33,919 nucleotides of DNA from NCBI GenBank assembly GCA_022750335.1, contig JAKIVX010000017.1, forward strand, positions 1 to 33,919, given 5' to 3'. Below the pieces are notes generated by a model. The model was not told the origin of the DNA. It did no database searches and saw only the letters and a list, made by a program, of their open reading frames with translations. The translations under genes and the position numbers were made by a program. Below are positions 32,239 to 33,919 of the stretch, one piece after another. Each line of letters begins with the position of its first letter. Position 1 is the first letter of the stretch. This DNA comes from Thermoplasmata archaeon. Lineage in GTDB: Archaea; Thermoplasmatota; Thermoplasmata; Lutacidiplasmatales; UBA184.

Positions 32239-32712
32239 CTAGAGGAACCGAGCCCCGCAGGATTGGCAGTATCGACTGGACGAGGGACTGGGCCGCCCGC
32301 AAGCCGGGCAATATTTCATGCCCGAGATCGGCGCCGGTGGGTTCCACGGCGGCGTGACGTCCGTCGTCTCGTCGATCGCGTCTCCCAACTTGGAGTAGGC
32401 GACGAGATAGAGGATCCCCGAGATGAGCCCCAATCCGAGCAGCGACAGGATGCCGAACACCAGGGTCGGGGTCCGGGCACCCTCGTAGTCGCCCTCCTCG
32501 GTCCGACGGTAGGAGAACGAGTAGACGAGCACGATCCAGAGGATCCCGATCGCGGCGGCCCCGAAGATGATCCCCCCGAGACCGGGGGCGAGCACCACGA
32601 GAAATCCGATCCCGAGGACGATCGCGACCTGGATCCCCTGGAGGATCAGTCCCACGAGGATGAGCGTGTGGGCGGTTTCCCCCGACGCACTGGTCGTCAG
32701 GCCCGCGCTCAC
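32239..32712 (-). CDS. Membrane protein with C-terminal zinc ribbon
   Basis: A 157-residue protein with three or four membrane helices (about 16-43, 46-66, 84-106) and a C-terminal zinc ribbon, KYCPACGRPSPSSSRYCQSCGARF, of the common 'CPxCG...CxxCG' type. The linker between them is Pro-rich (TPPWNPPAPISG). The function is unknown; many small archaeal membrane proteins carry such a ribbon on the cytoplasmic side. GTG 32712 is fixed by a TATA box (CGTAAATAG) 26 bases upstream, so the mRNA is leaderless. It converges with trpS across a 79-base gap. Confidence 0.8.
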   Translation of the reverse strand: MSAGLTTSASGETAHTLILVGLILQGIQVAIVLGIGFLVVLAPGLGGIIFGAAAIGILWIVLVYSFSYRRTEEGDYEGARTPTLVFGILSLLGLGLISGILYLVAYSKLGDAIDETTDVTPPWNPPAPISGMKYCPACGRPSPSSSRYCQSCGARFL

Positions 32713-32733
32713 AAATCGGGAACGATGCAGCCC

Positions 32734-32742
32734 CTATTTACG
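32734..32742 (-). promoter_or_regulatory. TATA box of the zinc-ribbon membrane protein
   Basis: CGTAAATAG on the minus strand, centred 26 bases before GTG 32712. Confidence 0.6.
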
Positions 32743-32800
32743 CGCGGTTCGGTCGACGGGTTCGAGCCGGGCCCGAACTGGCGCCAGGTCCGGGAGTGAA

Positions 32801-33589
32801 CTAGAGGATCTCGGGCCGTCGGTCGAGTCCGAGCAGCTTGGGTCGGGGGGCGGGGAGCTCCTCCTCGCCGGGGTCGGGACCCCCCTCCACGGCCGTGACG
32901 AGCCGCAGCATCGGTCGGAACAGCGAGCTCTGGGCTCGCGTGGGGTCGAGCGTGTACGCCCGCTCGTAGGCGGCGACCGCGGCGTCCTCGTCGCCCAGGC
33001 TCAGGAGGGACAACGCGAGGTCGATCCAGCTCTTCGCCTCCCGGGAACCTTCCCGTGCGCCGGCCTCCTCGACGTGGTCGTCGAAACGAGGGCGGGGCGG
33101 GCGGAGGTCGTTCTCGTCCGTCGGGATCGAGCGGGAAAGCACGAGGGCCCGTTCGAATGCGGCGGAGGCCCCTGTCTCTTCGCCCGACTCGGCGAGGGCG
33201 ACCCCGAGTCGATGCCAGGCGACCATGTCCTCGGGAGCGAGGGCGACCGCGCGACGGTACGCGCTGGCGGCGTCCTGCCACTCCTCGCGGAGCGAACGGG
33301 CCACGCCGAGATGGAACCAGGCCTCCCCGTTGGCCGGTGCGAGCTGGATGGCCCGGGCGAGGGCGGATTCCGCCTCCGCGGCCCGGCCGATGTGGGCGAG
33401 ACTGATCCCATAGTAGGACCAAGCCGAGGCGTCATTGGGTTCTTCTCGGATTACATCCAAGAACGACCTCACGGCGCGGTCGTACTCCCCCCGAAGGAGA
33501 TAGTGAACCCCAAGGTCGGCGCGTTGGTTCACACCCGGTCCGGACCGCCGAGAGCCGGCCGGGCCAAAAGCCTGTTGCCGGAGCCGCAC
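32801..33589 (-). CDS. TPR-repeat protein
   Basis: A 262-residue protein containing at least four tetratricopeptide repeats: YLLRGEYDRAVRSFLDVI, SYYGISLAHIGRAAEAESAL, HLGVARSLREEWQDAASAYR and HRLGVALAESGEETGASAAF, then, after a charged insert, SLLSLGDEDAAVAAYERAY. The repeats follow the W-LG-Y-G-Y-A-F-A-P pattern (for example RAIQLAPANGEAW). It is likely a cytoplasmic scaffold; the partner is unknown. GTG 33589 is chosen as the first in-frame start after the expected transcription start of the TATA box at 33644-33656 and because GGAGGGC lies just before it; GTG 33532 is an alternative that still contains all repeats. Confidence 0.8.
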   Translation of the reverse strand: MRLRQQAFGPAGSRRSGPGVNQRADLGVHYLLRGEYDRAVRSFLDVIREEPNDASAWSYYGISLAHIGRAAEAESALARAIQLAPANGEAWFHLGVARSLREEWQDAASAYRRAVALAPEDMVAWHRLGVALAESGEETGASAAFERALVLSRSIPTDENDLRPPRPRFDDHVEEAGAREGSREAKSWIDLALSLLSLGDEDAAVAAYERAYTLDPTRAQSSLFRPMLRLVTAVEGGPDPGEEELPAPRPKLLGLDRRPEIL

Positions 33590-33639
33590 GCCCTCCTCGA
33601 TCGGTCGAGGAGGGTCATTCGGCCGCCGCCCACCCCGGT

Positions 33640-33660
33640 CGAGCCCTTTATATGGGCTCG
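33640..33660. promoter_or_regulatory. Palindromic TATA promoter of the TPR gene
   Basis: A 21-base hyphenated palindrome: CGAGCCC (33640-33646), spacer TTTATAT, GGGCTCG (33654-33660). The spacer is the strongest TATA sequence in this region. It can drive the TPR gene (-), and its symmetry also allows transcription to the right towards the single-strand-binding protein gene. Confidence 0.55.
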
Positions 33661-33721
33661 GTTTCCATGCGCCGCCAGAGGAATCCGCGAGCCAGTCCCA
33701 ATCGAGCGTCCCGCCCGTCCT

Positions 33722-33729
33722 ACTTTTAC
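33722..33729 (+). promoter_or_regulatory. Possible TATA box of the OB-fold protein gene
   Basis: ACTTTTAC lies about 82 bases before the ATG at 33808, predicting a leader of about 55 bases. It is a weaker match than the palindromic element at 33640-33660. Confidence 0.35.
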
Positions 33730-33807
33730 GACGAGTGTTCGCGAGACTGAGTCTAGCTCCAAGGTTCCCACGCAACGCGAAACGCGAAGCAGAAGAAGGC
33801 GAGACCG

Positions 33808-33919
33808 ATGGTGGACAAACCCCTGACTAAAGTGCGAGACCTGACGCCGAACTCGAAGCAAGTGAACGTGCTGGCTAAAGTGATCAGCATTGGAGAGCCG
33901 AAGGAAGTAATGGGCAAGT
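33808..33919 (+). CDS. RPA-like single-stranded DNA-binding protein (5' end only)
   Basis: The first 37 codons of a gene cut by the window end. MVDKPLTKVRDLTPNSKQVN followed by VLAKVISIGEPKEVMGK matches the start of archaeal OB-fold single-stranded DNA-binding proteins ('--i-dL-p--k-vnv-akVv-i-epreV'). The codon use is visibly less GC-biased than that of its neighbours (AAA, AAG, ACT, GTA), as often seen in highly expressed genes. A weak AAGGCGAG precedes the ATG at 33808. Confidence 0.75.
   Translation, partial: MVDKPLTKVRDLTPNSKQVNVLAKVISIGEPKEVMGK

Noticed and set aside
32739-32800. tRNA-like T-loop sequence GGGTTCGAGCC
   Set aside because: No matching T-stem, anticodon arm or acceptor stem could be built around it on either strand.

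Overview
This is high-GC archaeal chromosomal DNA (roughly two-thirds G+C by eye). The archaeal signs are a complete A-type ATP synthase, LSm/eL37 and uS15 ribosomal-type genes, an archaeal TrpRS, a RecJ-like DHH protein, an RPA-like OB-fold protein, and many TATA boxes placed about 26-30 bases before a start codon (short-leader or leaderless mRNAs). The bacterial-type gyrase A and the overall gene set point to Thermoplasmatota, perhaps one of the high-GC soil or sediment lineages. That placement is inference, since no rRNA gene is present.

Layout. 80-1778 (+): an extracytoplasmic disulfide pair, DUF929 thioredoxin-like plus VKOR. 1887-10645: the ATP synthase, split into K-E-C (+) and F-A-B-D-x-H-I (-), which converge at about 3.8-3.9 kb; x is an unannotated-size 38-residue membrane peptide. 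10785-11701 (-): a two-cluster ferredoxin and a four-helix membrane protein. 11928-12315 (+): LSm and eL37. 12308-17757 (-): AAG glycosylase, a degenerate M29-like protein, a glycosyltransferase-like protein, a tandem GNAT and a HEAT-repeat protein. 17845-22175 (-): a compact cassette of RadA-like protein, 84-residue helical protein, divergent family B DNA polymerase (PolB2-like), CPHC thioredoxin-fold protein and a Cys-rich protein. 22350-24166 (-): a small unknown, DUF72 and a P-loop kinase-like protein. 24251-25159 (+): dihydropteroate synthase. 25189-29795 (-): an operon uS15, RecJ-like DHH, GyrA, zinc ribbon. 29860-30596 (-): two winged-helix paralogues. 30692-32159 (+): Cys-rich protein and TrpRS. 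32239-33589 (-): a membrane zinc-ribbon protein and a TPR protein. 33808 to the end (+): the start of an RPA-like single-strand DNA-binding protein.

The most interesting system is the polymerase cassette. A polymerase that keeps both catalytic Asp residues but has lost the usual motif C context and recognisable exonuclease motifs is translated with a RadA/RecA-like protein lacking a Walker A motif and with a small helical partner. This resembles, by analogy, the bacterial ImuA-ImuB-DnaE2 mutagenesis cassettes and suggests an archaeal translesion mutasome. The second is the extra small membrane peptide coupled between subunits D and H of the ATP synthase. No tRNA, rRNA, CRISPR array, insertion sequence or intein was seen, and no gene-free stretch exceeds 300 bases.
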